NCBI RefSeq assembly: GCF_001188955.3
Contig: NZ_JPRF03000065.1
Coordinates: forward strand, 124,001 to 188,000
From: Kitasatospora aureofaciens
GTDB lineage: Bacteria; Actinomycetota; Actinomycetes; Streptomycetales; Streptomycetaceae
Length of the DNA stretch: 64,000 bases
Direction of reading: 5' to 3'
Numbering within the stretch: the stretch's first letter is position 1; the number at the start of each line of letters is the position of its first letter. A program made the position numbers and the translations under genes. Shown here in pieces: positions 41,614-50,041 of this stretch. The notes under the pieces are model-generated. The model saw nothing but the letters and a program-made list of their open reading frames with translations, made no database searches and was not told where the DNA came from.

Positions 41614-41649
41614 GATGTCGGCGGCTCGAAACCGTCCGCGCCCACCAGC
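41614..41649 (+). repeat. attR-like repeat (copy of tRNA-Val 3' end)
   Basis: Matches 38043-38078 at 35 of 36 positions, including the T-arm and CCA. It lacks the 5' half of a tRNA, so it is not a functional tRNA gene. It marks the outer end of the islet. Confidence 0.85.
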
Positions 41650-41652
41650 GCG

Positions 41653-41691
41653 AAGGGCCGGTTCGGAGGCTTGATCCTCGAACTGGCCCTT
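41653..41691 (+). terminator. Terminator-like hairpin beyond the islet end
   Basis: AAGGGCC, GGTTC and GAGG pair with CCTC, GAAC and GGCCCTT across a 6-nt loop with small bulges. It may be the relic of the terminator that once followed the tRNA copy at this junction. Confidence 0.5.
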
Positions 41692-41926
41692 GAGCGTTTC
41701 CAGGTTCTACTCGTTCCGTGCCACCGGCGTGCCAGATGCCCCCCCCCGGCGCCGCCCTCCGCTCGTCGAGGGCCTGGCGGACGGCCCGTACGGTCGGCGA
41801 TGGCGCGGTGCCGGTCGCTGGTCATGTGCTGGTAGACGGCGCGGGCCCGGGTACTGCGGTACTGCCGTGGCCCGTCCGGACATGAGGCCGGCTTTGCCGC
41901 TGGGACCCGTCGGGGATCATGGGTGT

Positions 41927-42439
41927 GTGACTTCCAGGGAAGAGAGTGCCGCTCGGCTTCAGGAGCAAGCAGCGCGGTGGAGCGTGGGCACGGGCTCCGC
42001 CAATGAGGTCGTTCTCGCGGCCTGCGATGCACTGGCGACCGGCTTGGACGGCCCGGCCTTGCGTGCTCTGGCCGCGTGCGAGAAGGCGGAGGCAGACCGA
42101 GAGCTTCCGAACCTGCTGCCGGCCGCTCTCGAAGAGCAGGGTTTGACGTACTACACCTTCGGAAGCGACGAGGCTTCCGAGGCCGGGGTTCGTCTCCTGG
42201 CCTCCCTGATGCTGGATGGTCGGCTCACTCCCCGTGAACTGGCCGCTCAAGTCCAGCGGCGGTTCGGGTATGACCTGGAGCTGGCTGTTGGCCTGTCATC
42301 GCTCGACGACGAGTACGACCTCCTCCGGGTGACCGGTCGCACGGTCGACGAGATCGACGCGGAGGTCATCGCCGAGGCCCGGAGGGTCCTTCGGGTGGAG
42401 GGGAACTTGGACGACCGAGCACGAGAGCGCATTTCCTGA
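41927..42439 (+). CDS. Hypothetical protein
   Basis: A 170-residue acidic, soluble protein that I cannot assign to a named family. It looks Streptomyces-typical in composition, with no membrane segment, signal or Cys cluster. Predicted mainly helical; it contains TYYTFGSDEASEAGVRLLAS and a C-terminal TVDEIDAEVIAEARRVL. Start is GTG 41927; upstream sequence of the same frame runs into the islet junction. It is convergent with the RiPP cluster's last gene, 35 bp away. Confidence 0.6.
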   Translation: MTSREESAARLQEQAARWSVGTGSANEVVLAACDALATGLDGPALRALAACEKAEADRELPNLLPAALEEQGLTYYTFGSDEASEAGVRLLASLMLDGRLTPRELAAQVQRRFGYDLELAVGLSSLDDEYDLLRVTGRTVDEIDAEVIAEARRVLRVEGNLDDRARERIS

Positions 42440-42474
42440 CGGTGCCGGGACCGACCCCCGGCCGTTTGGGGTGC

Positions 42475-42792
42475 TCAGTGCGGCCGGGTGTCCTCGGCGT
42501 CCCAGCCGGCGATCTCCCGGAGGGCGTTCAGGTGGCGGTCCAGTGCTGTCCGGCCGGCCTTGGTGAGGGAGAGCCAGGTGCGGCCGCGCTTTCCGACGAA
42601 GGTCTTGCGCACCTGCACGTATCCGGCCTCCTCCAGCAGTGCGATCTGCTTGGACAGCGCCGAGTCCGTGATCTCGACCGCCTCGCGGATGGACTTGAAG
42701 TCGGCCTCGTCGACTGCGGCCAGTGCGGCGGTGATCGAGAGCCGGATCGGCGCGTGTATGACGGTGTCGAGTGACCACCGTGGATGGCTCAT
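42475..42792 (-). CDS. Winged-helix transcriptional regulator
   Basis: A 105-residue regulator of the MarR-like winged-helix_DNA-binding (HTH_27) type that often accompanies membrane-protein or ABC-transporter genes. The core is IHAPIRLSITAALAAVDEAD then SIREAVEITDSALSKQIALL with the wing VRKTFVGKRGRTW. Its ATG (42792) overlaps the membrane-protein stop (ATGA). Last gene of the cluster; it may regulate the export genes. Confidence 0.85.
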   Translation of the reverse strand: MSHPRWSLDTVIHAPIRLSITAALAAVDEADFKSIREAVEITDSALSKQIALLEEAGYVQVRKTFVGKRGRTWLSLTKAGRTALDRHLNALREIAGWDAEDTRPH

Positions 42793-43253
42793 GTGTTTCC
42801 CGATCCGGCAGGCTTGGCTCTGTGGTCCAGGAGTGCGACCAGGAAGAACGGAAGGGCGCACAGGACCGCTCCTGGCAGCCACCACAGCGGCTCGCCGGAG
42901 AATTTTACGGTACCGATGAGCACGGTGAGGCTGTAGATACCTGCTCCGGCCGAGGTGATGACGGCGTACCGCGCCCGGTGGTGCCGTGGTACGACCGGGC
43001 GCGTCGCCGTGTAGATGCCCAGGAACAGGAGGGGGAACAGGAGCCCGAACGGCATCGAGTACCGGGTGGACGGCTGGATCAGTAACCCGTACACGGCCGT
43101 CGAGACCATCATCGCGAGGCCCAGCAGGACGACGCCGACGACATGGGACCGGGCACCCCTGCGCATCCGCGAGGCCAGCACTTCGGCCGAGGCGAGCGCC
43201 TGCTCCGCTTCCTGCTTGTCCACCGTTACGCCTTCTTCCTTCTCTTCCTTCAT
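42789..43253 (-). CDS. Small membrane protein of the exporter module
   Basis: A 154-residue protein with a charged N-terminus (MKEEKEEGVTVDKQEAEQAL) and about four hydrophobic helices (VVGVVLLGLAMMVSTAVYGL, FGLLFPLLFLGIYT, SAGAGIYSLTVLIG and WWLPGAVLCALPFFLVALL). Not recognised by family. It sits between the ABC permease and a winged-helix regulator and overlaps the latter, as in HTH/membrane-protein pairs linked to ABC transporters, so export or immunity is a guess. Confidence 0.7.
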   Translation of the reverse strand: MKEEKEEGVTVDKQEAEQALASAEVLASRMRRGARSHVVGVVLLGLAMMVSTAVYGLLIQPSTRYSMPFGLLFPLLFLGIYTATRPVVPRHHRARYAVITSAGAGIYSLTVLIGTVKFSGEPLWWLPGAVLCALPFFLVALLDHRAKPAGSGNT

Positions 43254-43293
43254 GGCTTTCGCACTGGTTGGTGGTTCCCGTGACCGGCCGGAA

Positions 43294-44058
43294 CTATCCG
43301 GCCTCGCCCTGGTCCCACCTGAACGTGCGGACGGCCAGGAACGTGACGGCCACCGCGGTGACGGCGACGACCGAGGCGGAGAGCCACGCCGGGTGGTACG
43401 GCTCTCCGGCGGACATCTGGGTCGTCATCAGGTCCGCGAAGCACGTCGTGGGCAGGACGCTGAGGGTCTTGGCGAGGGCCGCGGGCATGAGGTGCAGGGG
43501 GAAGGCCAGGCCGCTCAGGAACAGTGACAGGAGCTGGACGAGGGTGCCCACGTTCGTGGCGGCGTCGGGAGAGGACAGCCTTCCGCCGATCAGGTAGCCG
43601 ATTCCACCGAACATGGCGAGGCCGAGGAGGGTGATGCCGAACAGGGCTGGGAGCCGACTCGCCTCGACCTTTCCCATGGCGTACGCGAGGACGAGCAGAG
43701 CGAGCGCCTGGCAGACGACCATGACGATCCGGGCGGACATGTGGGTGAACACCAGTCGCGCCCGGCCGACGGGGGTGGTTCCGAGCAGTCGGAGCGTGCC
43801 CTTGGAGCGCAGGTTGGCCAGCGGGCCGGTGGTGACGGTCAGAGCCGTGCTGGTGACGGCCAGGAACAGCGCCATCGGGATCACCAGTTGCATGAAGTCC
43901 GGCGTGCCGGAGCTCTTGGGGGCGATGGCGCCGATGGTCAGGAAGATCCCCGTCATTCCGAAGGGGAAGAACAGCGCGAAGTAGAAGTACCGGCGGTCCC
44001 GCAGGAGTTCGCGCGCGTGCAGGAGGGCCAGTTCGCGTGTGGCGGAGGAGGTGGTCAC
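43294..44058 (-). CDS. ABC-2 type transporter permease
   Basis: A 254-residue permease with six predicted helices and the ABC-2 layout (charged N-terminal region ARELLRDRRYFYFALFFPFG, a central segment SKGTLRLLGTTPV between helices, and a C-terminal helix). It overlaps the ATPase gene by 4 nt. Together they form an exporter, probably for the mature RiPP or for self-protection. Confidence 0.9.
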   Translation of the reverse strand: MTTSSATRELALLHARELLRDRRYFYFALFFPFGMTGIFLTIGAIAPKSSGTPDFMQLVIPMALFLAVTSTALTVTTGPLANLRSKGTLRLLGTTPVGRARLVFTHMSARIVMVVCQALALLVLAYAMGKVEASRLPALFGITLLGLAMFGGIGYLIGGRLSSPDAATNVGTLVQLLSLFLSGLAFPLHLMPAALAKTLSVLPTTCFADLMTTQMSAGEPYHPAWLSASVVAVTAVAVTFLAVRTFRWDQGEAG

Positions 44059-45065
44059 GATGCCACGCTTTCCGCATCGACGTGTTCCGCACCGACGCGT
44101 TCCGCATCGTCGGTGCCTCGGATGCCGTCGTTGCCGTCGAAGTCGGTTCCGGTGAGCCGGCGGAAGACCGCTTCCAACCCGGCCTCCTTGATCTGGATGT
44201 TACGTGCGCCGATCGGGCCGGCGAGCAGGCCGACCACCGCGTCGGAATCCGTGGTGCGGACCGTCACCTGGGTGCGGCCGTCGACGTCGTGTGCACTGAG
44301 CTGCGTGATCCCGGCCCGGTTCCGCAGGAGGGTGAGATCGCCACCGGTCGGGATGCTGAAGTGCAACTCCCGTTCGGGGGCGTGCTCGGCGATCAGGTCC
44401 GCGGGCGCTCCGCAGGCCACGACCGCACCCTTGTGGAGGATCGCCACCCGGTCGCAGAGCGCTTCGGCCTCCTCCATCGAGTGGGTGGAGAGCAGGACCG
44501 TGCCACCCGCCTTGCGGAAGTCGCGGATGGCGCTCCACAGGTCCTGCCGGGCGTTGGGGTCGAGGCCGGTCGACGGCTCGTCGAGCACCAGCACCCGCGG
44601 ACGGGAGATCAGTGCGGTACCGACGAGCAGTCGCTGCCGTTGGCCGCCGGAGAGCTTCGCGACCCTGACGTTCCGCGAGTCCTGGAGGCCCATCCGGGCG
44701 ATGATGGCGTCGGGGGTGTCCGGGGCGGGATAGAACGAGGCCCAGACGCGGAGGAGTTCGGCCACCGTCTGTTGTTCGAACAGGGCGGCCTGCTGCGGCT
44801 GGATGGCCACGTGTTTGCGAATTTCGTCCCGCTGACCGACCGGATCGAAGCCCAGGACGAGGACCTTTCCCTCGGTCGGGTGGCGTAAGCCCGCCAAGGT
44901 CTCGATGCTGGTGGTCTTCCCGGCACCGTTGGGGCCGAGGAGTCCGAAGACCTCTCTGTGACGGACGGTCAGGCTGATTCCCCGGATGGCGGAGATTTCC
45001 CCGTGTGGTCCCGGATAGCGCTTGGTGACGTTCTCGAACAGGATCGCTGGGTCGTGTGCCGGCAT
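44055..45065 (-). CDS. ABC transporter ATP-binding protein
   Basis: A 336-residue ATPase of the drug/bacteriocin-exporter type. Walker A GPNGAGKT (about 43-50), Q-loop IQPQ, signature LSGGQRQRL, Walker B VLVLDEPSTG and a switch His in LLSTHSMEE are all present, followed by a long C-terminal domain. The last residues (DDAERVGAEHVDAESVAS) come from a 15-nt tandem repeat at the 3' end. It couples to the permease downstream (ATGA). Confidence 0.93.
   Translation of the reverse strand: MPAHDPAILFENVTKRYPGPHGEISAIRGISLTVRHREVFGLLGPNGAGKTTSIETLAGLRHPTEGKVLVLGFDPVGQRDEIRKHVAIQPQQAALFEQQTVAELLRVWASFYPAPDTPDAIIARMGLQDSRNVRVAKLSGGQRQRLLVGTALISRPRVLVLDEPSTGLDPNARQDLWSAIRDFRKAGGTVLLSTHSMEEAEALCDRVAILHKGAVVACGAPADLIAEHAPERELHFSIPTGGDLTLLRNRAGITQLSAHDVDGRTQVTVRTTDSDAVVGLLAGPIGARNIQIKEAGLEAVFRRLTGTDFDGNDGIRGTDDAERVGAEHVDAESVAS
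44070..44114 (-). repeat. 15-nt repeat at the 3' end of the ABC ATPase gene
   Basis: Three near-identical 15-nt copies beginning TTCCGCATCGACG encode a five-residue repeat at the ATPase C-terminus. Confidence 0.75.
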
Positions 45066-45096
45066 TCCGCGTCAGCCTCTCGTCGCGTCTCGCTGA

Positions 45097-45171
45097 GTCG
45101 GGCCTTGCTGAGTCGGGCCTTGACGGGCCGGGCCTTGATCGGCCGGGCCTTGTTGGGCCGAGTCTTTTCTG
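45097..45171 (-). repeat. 15-nt tandem repeat between ABC and SpaB_C genes
   Basis: Four 15-nt copies of the type GTCGGGCCTTGNTGN and one degenerate copy lie upstream of the ABC ATPase start. If read in the SpaB_C frame they would give Gln-Gly-Pro repeats, but the SpaB_C gene stops before them. Confidence 0.8.
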
Positions 45172-45203
45172 AGTCGAGTCCCGCAGCTTGCGTGTTTCAG
45201 ACT

Positions 45204-45217
45204 GGCATCAGGATGCC
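45204..45217. promoter_or_regulatory. Palindrome between SpaB_C and ABC transporter genes
   Basis: GGCATC-AG-GATGCC is a 14-bp dyad 19 bp after the SpaB_C stop and about 140 bp before the ABC ATPase. It could be an operator for the winged-helix regulator or a weak terminator; a separate promoter for the export genes is plausible. Confidence 0.45.
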
Positions 45218-45235
45218 AACTTGGCAAGTGCTTCC

Positions 45236-46078
45236 TCAATTGGAATGTCGACGGGCCGCGGCGACGATCCCGAGCAGGCTCTCCTCGGCCGGCACGAAGC
45301 CCCAGCGGTTGAGATCCATGTGCAGGTAGTGCAGGAGGAGTACCTGACGGTCGACCGGATTCCCGTCCGCCGCAGCCCGGTTGAGGGTCAGTACGACGTG
45401 GTCGACGTGCTCCTCGACTCCGCGCCGAAGACGCTCGGGAACCGTCGTGCCGGTGTTCACGTCCGCGGCCCGGCGGGTGAGGAGGGCGCGCAGCTCGTCC
45501 CTTCCCGGAACGGCCGTCCTGAGCTGCCGGCCCCACTGGCGCCGGTGCGCGGCCCAGAACTCCTGCCGGTGCTCCGCCGGCAGTGCCGCGCGCACCAGGG
45601 AGTCCATGTACGTCACCGCGAGGGCCGCACGCTCCCGGAGCGGGTCCAGTGCGGCCAGGTCGTCCTCGGAGTACCAGGACGACGAGGCGGTGAACAGTTC
45701 CTCGGCCCGGGAAACGCCTCGGATCCCGCCGTACTTGGCCAGTTCGGGGGCGTACAGGCAGCACCTGACCCGCCGGCCGGCCGGCAGGCCCTGCGGTACC
45801 GAGCCGGGGACCAGCCGCTCGGTCACCACCGGCCTGCCGAGCGAGTCCATGAGTGCGACGAGTTCGGGCAGCCGGCCGTGGATGCGGTCCGCCCCCTCCT
45901 CGGAGCACTGGATCCGGAGCCGGAGGTGATGTCCGGTCATGTCCCAGTAGCGGGTGAAGAACCACTTCGGGGCGGACTCCTCGGCCGCCAGACCGGCGAG
46001 CCAGGGGACCAGGACGCGGGTGGCCGGGTCCATCAGGTCCGGGTGTCCGGGATACGCGCGGACGTACCACCAGTCCAC
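45236..46078 (-). CDS. SpaB_C/thiopeptide-type RiPP biosynthesis protein
   Basis: A 280-residue protein of the LanB C-terminal (SpaB_C, thiopep_ocin) type. In split LanB systems this domain eliminates glutamate from glutamylated Ser/Thr to make dehydroalanine and dehydrobutyrine; relatives also catalyse thiopeptide [4+2] cyclisation. Typical features are the N-terminal WWYVRAYPGHPDLMDPATR, PKWFFTRYWDMTGHHLRLRI, and LLLHYLHMDLNRWG near the C-terminus. GTG 46078 is preceded by a near-perfect AAGGAGGT inside the end of the LanB gene. The elimination role is the most likely here because it is the only such protein in the cluster. Confidence 0.87.
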   Translation of the reverse strand: MDWWYVRAYPGHPDLMDPATRVLVPWLAGLAAEESAPKWFFTRYWDMTGHHLRLRIQCSEEGADRIHGRLPELVALMDSLGRPVVTERLVPGSVPQGLPAGRRVRCCLYAPELAKYGGIRGVSRAEELFTASSSWYSEDDLAALDPLRERAALAVTYMDSLVRAALPAEHRQEFWAAHRRQWGRQLRTAVPGRDELRALLTRRAADVNTGTTVPERLRRGVEEHVDHVVLTLNRAAADGNPVDRQVLLLHYLHMDLNRWGFVPAEESLLGIVAAARRHSN

Positions 46079-46080
46079 GG

Positions 46081-48510
46081 TCAGACCTCCTTGGGCCAGT
46101 GCAGAAGGGCCGCGTGCTCGGTGACCCGGGGCCGTCCGACGGCGTCGGTCTGCGGGTGCAGGTGCCGTTCCGGCAGGGCCTCGACCATGCGGACATGGCT
46201 GGTTTCCGGGCTCAGCCACTGCCGGAGGACCCCGGCCGAGAGCGGGGACGCCAGCGAGACCCACATCGGCTTCCGGTCGCCGGTCACGCTGAAGCCGGGG
46301 AGGCCGAGTTGGTGGACGAAGACCTCCTCCGGAATGCCGTGGGCACGCCGGAACGCGTCCAGCCGGAGGGCCAGCGAGGCCTCGTCCCGGTCGCCGGGGC
46401 CGGGCCGGGGAACGGCGTCGACCGGGACGATCCACGAGGCCCTGCGAGTGACCAGCCGACCGTCCGCCAGCCGCGGCAGGGCCACGACCTCCGCACCGCA
46501 GTGCGCCCGCAGTTCGAACGCCTTGGTCATCGTGTAGTCGGAGTGCGGCGACCCGTTCACCCACGGGTCGGCCAGCACGGCGAGCAGCCGGAGGTACGAC
46601 TGCAGCAGGTGCTGCGGGATGAGGCCCAGGTAGGCCAGGCCGACCGGGTCCCCGAGCCGGTCGAACAGGGACAGGGTGTCGTCCGCCGGGTCGTGGGCGA
46701 GCACGGTCTCGTCGAGCGTGATCCCGTCGTCCGAGCCGACCTCGCCGGGCAGCAGCAGGGGCGGCAGCAGCCCGCTGCACTCGGCCTGCACGGTGTTGCA
46801 GTCCGTCCAGACCACGAGCTCCCGGCACCGGACTCCCGGCCAGCAGCGCTGGACGTGCGCGGCGAGCTCCCGCCGGAAGTCCTCGCCGAGCAGGCGGCCG
46901 AAGCGGGTGAACAGTCCGCCGCTGCCGGCGCCGAAGTGGTTGACGACCAGTCGGTACCGTCCGTCGGCGACCCCGGACCGGTCGGCCGCCTCCAGTTGGA
47001 ACAGCACCCCGGCCGTCGGTGGAGCGCTGGTCGGTCCGACCGGCAGCCGGGAGCGGTCCCCGGGGTCGTTGCGGCTCACCATGTCCGCAGCCGTGGCGCG
47101 GTCGAGCGGAGGGTTCGAGTCGCCGTCCACGGTGAGCCGCATCAGGAAGCCAAGGGGATCCCGGCAGACTCCGCCCGGACCGAACTCGGCGAGGAACCGC
47201 TCCAGCAGGAGGTCGTAGACGTGGGAGCGGAAGACGTACGGCCGGATCTTGGCGCCCAGGGCCTCCAGGTCCGCACGGACCTGGGGCACCGCCAGCGGGT
47301 CCGGCAGCCGGAGATCGGTTTCCCGGTCCTCGTAGATGAGCCCGCTGGGCCTGCGTTCGTTGCGGTCACTGTGCTCGGTCCAGTCGGCGGTGATGCTCTG
47401 GAGCCGGGTCGTGGCCTCGATCCGACCGGTCACGCCGTCCCGGTGGGCGTGGGCGCCGAGCTCGTGCGCCCGGAGGAGGTCGGCGTGGGGGACGGGTGAT
47501 TCGGCGCCCACCGGCTCGGCCAGGGCTGCCAGGGCCGCCAGGGGGTCGTCACCCCGCTGCCAGGGCGGGATCGGATGGAGGAGACCGGTGTCGAGCAGTC
47601 GCCGGAAGCGGGCGAACGGGCGCTCCCCGCCGAGTGTTTCGAGCAGTTCGTAGAGGGTCGTGGTTTCCGGCAACCGGCTCAGCCACGGGAGGGCGTAGTC
47701 CGCCTCGACCGTGCGGTCATGGCGCCAGATGACCCCCTCGGCGGCCGTCACCTCGCTGTGCAGCAGCAGCCCGTCGGGTTCGGTCGGGCCGCCCGGGCGG
47801 ACCGGGGCGGTCCGGTACCGCAGCAGGCCCGCGGTCCGGACGTCGCGCGCGAGACGGTGCAGGGCCAGGTGTGCGAGGGCGGCGGAGGTGCGGCTGCGCG
47901 CCCGGCCCAGCCCGGTCGTCCCGGCCACTCCGACGGTGGTCAAACCCGAGAAGGGGCTGGTCTTCACCGCGGCCCGGGCGACGTAGGAGTAGAGGGTCTT
48001 CAGGTTCCTGGCCGACCCCGCCCGGCGCCGGCCGTGGACGGTCCAGTCGGGTGCCGCCAAGGCGAGGGACTCGGCGAACTCCGTCGACCGCAGTGCGTGG
48101 TCCAGTCGCTGGACGGCCCGTTCCCGGTCCTCGGCCAGCTGCTCGCCGAGTTCGGCCGCCAACTCCTGCCGGGCCAGGGTGAGTCGGATCCAGCTCTCGA
48201 TGGTCGAGACCTGCTCGGGAGGAATGCGCTTCGCCAACCGCCGCAGCACCTCGGCGTCCCAGGGCAGCGGATCGAGCCGGTTGACCGCCCGCTTGCCGGC
48301 CAGGACCTTTCGGCGCAACGACACGTCGTCGTCCAGTCGGGGGACCAGGGAGAAGAGGAGTTCGGTGAGCTCGGGGGCCAGGGCGTCGAGCCGCTCCGCG
48401 CCGGCGGAGAGCTCGGACAGCAGTTTCCGGGTGGTGGGGCCGACCAGGTCGAGCGAGTCGGCGGGAAGGCCCGCCACCCGGGTCAACAGGACGGAGGCGA
48501 CGGCGGTCAT
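46081..48510 (-). CDS. LanB-type dehydratase, glutamylation protein
   Basis: An 809-residue Lant_dehydr_N protein that uses glutamyl-tRNA to activate Ser/Thr side chains of the precursor. The family signature is NLKTLYSYVARAAVKTSPFS with KTSPFS at 183-188. At this length it lacks the C-terminal elimination domain of full LanB enzymes (about 1,000 residues), which is supplied by the next gene. It overlaps the M50 protease gene by 4 nt. This split form is characteristic of thiopeptide and goadsporin-like clusters. Confidence 0.9.
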   Translation of the reverse strand: MTAVASVLLTRVAGLPADSLDLVGPTTRKLLSELSAGAERLDALAPELTELLFSLVPRLDDDVSLRRKVLAGKRAVNRLDPLPWDAEVLRRLAKRIPPEQVSTIESWIRLTLARQELAAELGEQLAEDRERAVQRLDHALRSTEFAESLALAAPDWTVHGRRRAGSARNLKTLYSYVARAAVKTSPFSGLTTVGVAGTTGLGRARSRTSAALAHLALHRLARDVRTAGLLRYRTAPVRPGGPTEPDGLLLHSEVTAAEGVIWRHDRTVEADYALPWLSRLPETTTLYELLETLGGERPFARFRRLLDTGLLHPIPPWQRGDDPLAALAALAEPVGAESPVPHADLLRAHELGAHAHRDGVTGRIEATTRLQSITADWTEHSDRNERRPSGLIYEDRETDLRLPDPLAVPQVRADLEALGAKIRPYVFRSHVYDLLLERFLAEFGPGGVCRDPLGFLMRLTVDGDSNPPLDRATAADMVSRNDPGDRSRLPVGPTSAPPTAGVLFQLEAADRSGVADGRYRLVVNHFGAGSGGLFTRFGRLLGEDFRRELAAHVQRCWPGVRCRELVVWTDCNTVQAECSGLLPPLLLPGEVGSDDGITLDETVLAHDPADDTLSLFDRLGDPVGLAYLGLIPQHLLQSYLRLLAVLADPWVNGSPHSDYTMTKAFELRAHCGAEVVALPRLADGRLVTRRASWIVPVDAVPRPGPGDRDEASLALRLDAFRRAHGIPEEVFVHQLGLPGFSVTGDRKPMWVSLASPLSAGVLRQWLSPETSHVRMVEALPERHLHPQTDAVGRPRVTEHAALLHWPKEV

Positions 48511-49604
48511 CGGCCCACCGCCGAGAGTGCCAGGTGGATGCTGACCGGGACGGCCCGGATCATCGAGAAGGCCAGGAAGCAGACGTAGCCGACCGAGAAC
48601 AGCCCGTAGACCACGTAGGCCGCGCGGGCGCGGGTGGTCAGGTTCTCCAGGTGGGGTGGAAGCGGCTGTCGCTTGAGGATGCCGCGGAGCAGCGCGAAGG
48701 CCCGGCCGCGGGCGTTGGTCCGGCCGCTCGCGGCCTCCAGCGCGGTGTACCCGTCGCTCGGCATCAGCGGGTTGAGGTTGACGATCAGCATGAGCAGCTG
48801 CATGCCCAGCACGAAGGTCGCGGTGTGCTGCACGAATCCGGTGGAGTGGGTGGCCACCACCCCGGTGAGTCCGCAGAACACGCCGTCGCTCAGGATCCCG
48901 GCCAGCGCCAGGACGACCCTGCCGCTGCGGGCGCGGACCCGGTAGGCATCGGTGCGGTCGACGTAGGCCACCGGCATGAAGTAGAAGAGCAGCGCGACGC
49001 CGAGCCCGCGGATCGGGGCCCTGAGCATCTGGGCGACCAGGGCGTGCGCGGTCTCGTGCAGCAGGACGAGGAACAGCATCACGCCGGTGGCCACCAGGAA
49101 GGCGGGGCCGGCCAGCTGCTGGAGCGACGGTGTGGCCGTGAACAGGGTGTGGAAGCCGGTCGCGTACCCGACCAGCGCCGCGAGCACGGCGACGGAGACC
49201 AGCAGCCGTGCGGGCGCTGCGCGCAGGAGCCGGGCGACGGGTTCCAGAACGGTCGGCAGGGACTTCGTCAGTACGATCCGCGGCATCAGCATCGAGGTGC
49301 GGACCCGGTTGCCCCCGGGCTTCTCCGGCGGCTGCGAGCCTTCCAGCAGACCGCTCTTCTCCAGGCTCGCCAGGAAGGAGTCCAACTGCCGGGTGAACGC
49401 CTCGGATCCGGATCGGCCGTGGCTCGCGAAGAAGTCGACGAGGTCGTCCCTGGTGCGGGTCCCGTCCAGGTAGGTGAGCACCACCTCGCTGGCCCGGGTG
49501 ATGCGGTGGTAGTTCCCGGTGACCGGATCAAAGATCAACGGAATGTCGTCCATCCCGCGGATGACTTCGAGTTCCTCCCGGAGCTTCGGTGGCGAACTGA
49601 TCAC
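48507..49604 (-). CDS. PqqD-M50 intramembrane metalloprotease
   Basis: A 365-residue fusion. Residues 1-90 form a PqqD-like leader-recognition domain (DIPLIFDPVTGNYHRITRAS and LTYLDGTRTRDDLVDF). The rest is a site-2-protease-like membrane domain with the zinc site HETAH (183-187) and the distal NLNPLMPSDG (276-285) containing the third metal ligand. It is a candidate leader peptidase or export-linked protease, with the PqqD part binding the leader. GTG 49604 was chosen because GGAGAGG precedes it; the frame up to 49799 has no similarity and overlaps the first precursor region. Confidence 0.88.
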   Translation of the reverse strand: MISSPPKLREELEVIRGMDDIPLIFDPVTGNYHRITRASEVVLTYLDGTRTRDDLVDFFASHGRSGSEAFTRQLDSFLASLEKSGLLEGSQPPEKPGGNRVRTSMLMPRIVLTKSLPTVLEPVARLLRAAPARLLVSVAVLAALVGYATGFHTLFTATPSLQQLAGPAFLVATGVMLFLVLLHETAHALVAQMLRAPIRGLGVALLFYFMPVAYVDRTDAYRVRARSGRVVLALAGILSDGVFCGLTGVVATHSTGFVQHTATFVLGMQLLMLIVNLNPLMPSDGYTALEAASGRTNARGRAFALLRGILKRQPLPPHLENLTTRARAAYVVYGLFSVGYVCFLAFSMIRAVPVSIHLALSAVGR

Positions 49605-49815
49605 TGCTCTCTGCCTCTCCCTGTACACCTGGACGCCCGGGGTGACCGAGTCGCTCCTCGGCCACCCCGGACGTGTCATTGCGGAGGATGCTGCGGGATG
49701 GTGCGATGTCCTTCCGGCCCACGGCGCTTCGCTCAGCGCCGTGGGCCGGTCGGGCCGGGCCCGGCGGGACGGTGTCAGGTGGTCACGGCCGTACGACACC
49801 GCCCGCCGGGATCGG

Positions 49816-49995
49816 TCAACCGATGGTGGAGGCGGACGTCAGGCTGGAGGCGGAGGTCGCCGGGCAGGACGCGGTCGACGCGGACGTCGCGCTGGAGAAG
49901 GAGCCCAGGGCGTTGCCCTGCGGCAGCTCCTCCAGGGCGAGGTCGCCCTCCAGCACGTAGAGGTCGAACTGGCCGTCGGCGGTGTTCTCGGTCAT
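49816..49995 (-). CDS. RiPP precursor peptide 1
   Basis: A 59-residue peptide. Its leader (about 1-31) is acidic and hydrophobic, with FDLYVLEGDLALEELPQGN and a GNALGS end. The tail is rich in Ser and Thr with one Cys in TASCP and ends STIG. The tail contains no charge. FDL resembles the FNLD-type leader motif for LanB enzymes, and a leader like this is also read by ThiF-like proteins. Start ATG 49995 is the obvious family start, shared with precursor 2. It lies between the M50 gene and precursor 2. Confidence 0.9.
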   Translation of the reverse strand: MTENTADGQFDLYVLEGDLALEELPQGNALGSFSSATSASTASCPATSASSLTSASTIG

Positions 49996-50041
49996 GCGGA
50001 TTTCCCTTCCTTCCGTGGGGTGGTGGGTTGCGCGGGTCCGG

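Larger units (their letters stand above)
38043..41649. mobile_element. Decayed integrative islet in tRNA-Val
   Basis: A 3.6 kb segment bounded by 36-nt direct repeats of the tRNA-Val 3' end. It holds, in order, a tyrosine integrase remnant abutting the tRNA, an HTH-membrane protein gene, and a divergent lipoprotein L,D-transpeptidase gene. No excisionase, replication or transfer gene is seen. The integrase is truncated and frameshifted, so the islet looks fixed. The HTH and transpeptidase genes read as intact and could be cargo. Confidence 0.7.

Noticed and set aside
41614..41649. A second tRNA-Val gene
   Set aside because: Only the 3' half of the tRNA is present; there is no 5' acceptor, D-arm or anticodon arm. 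It is an integration repeat.
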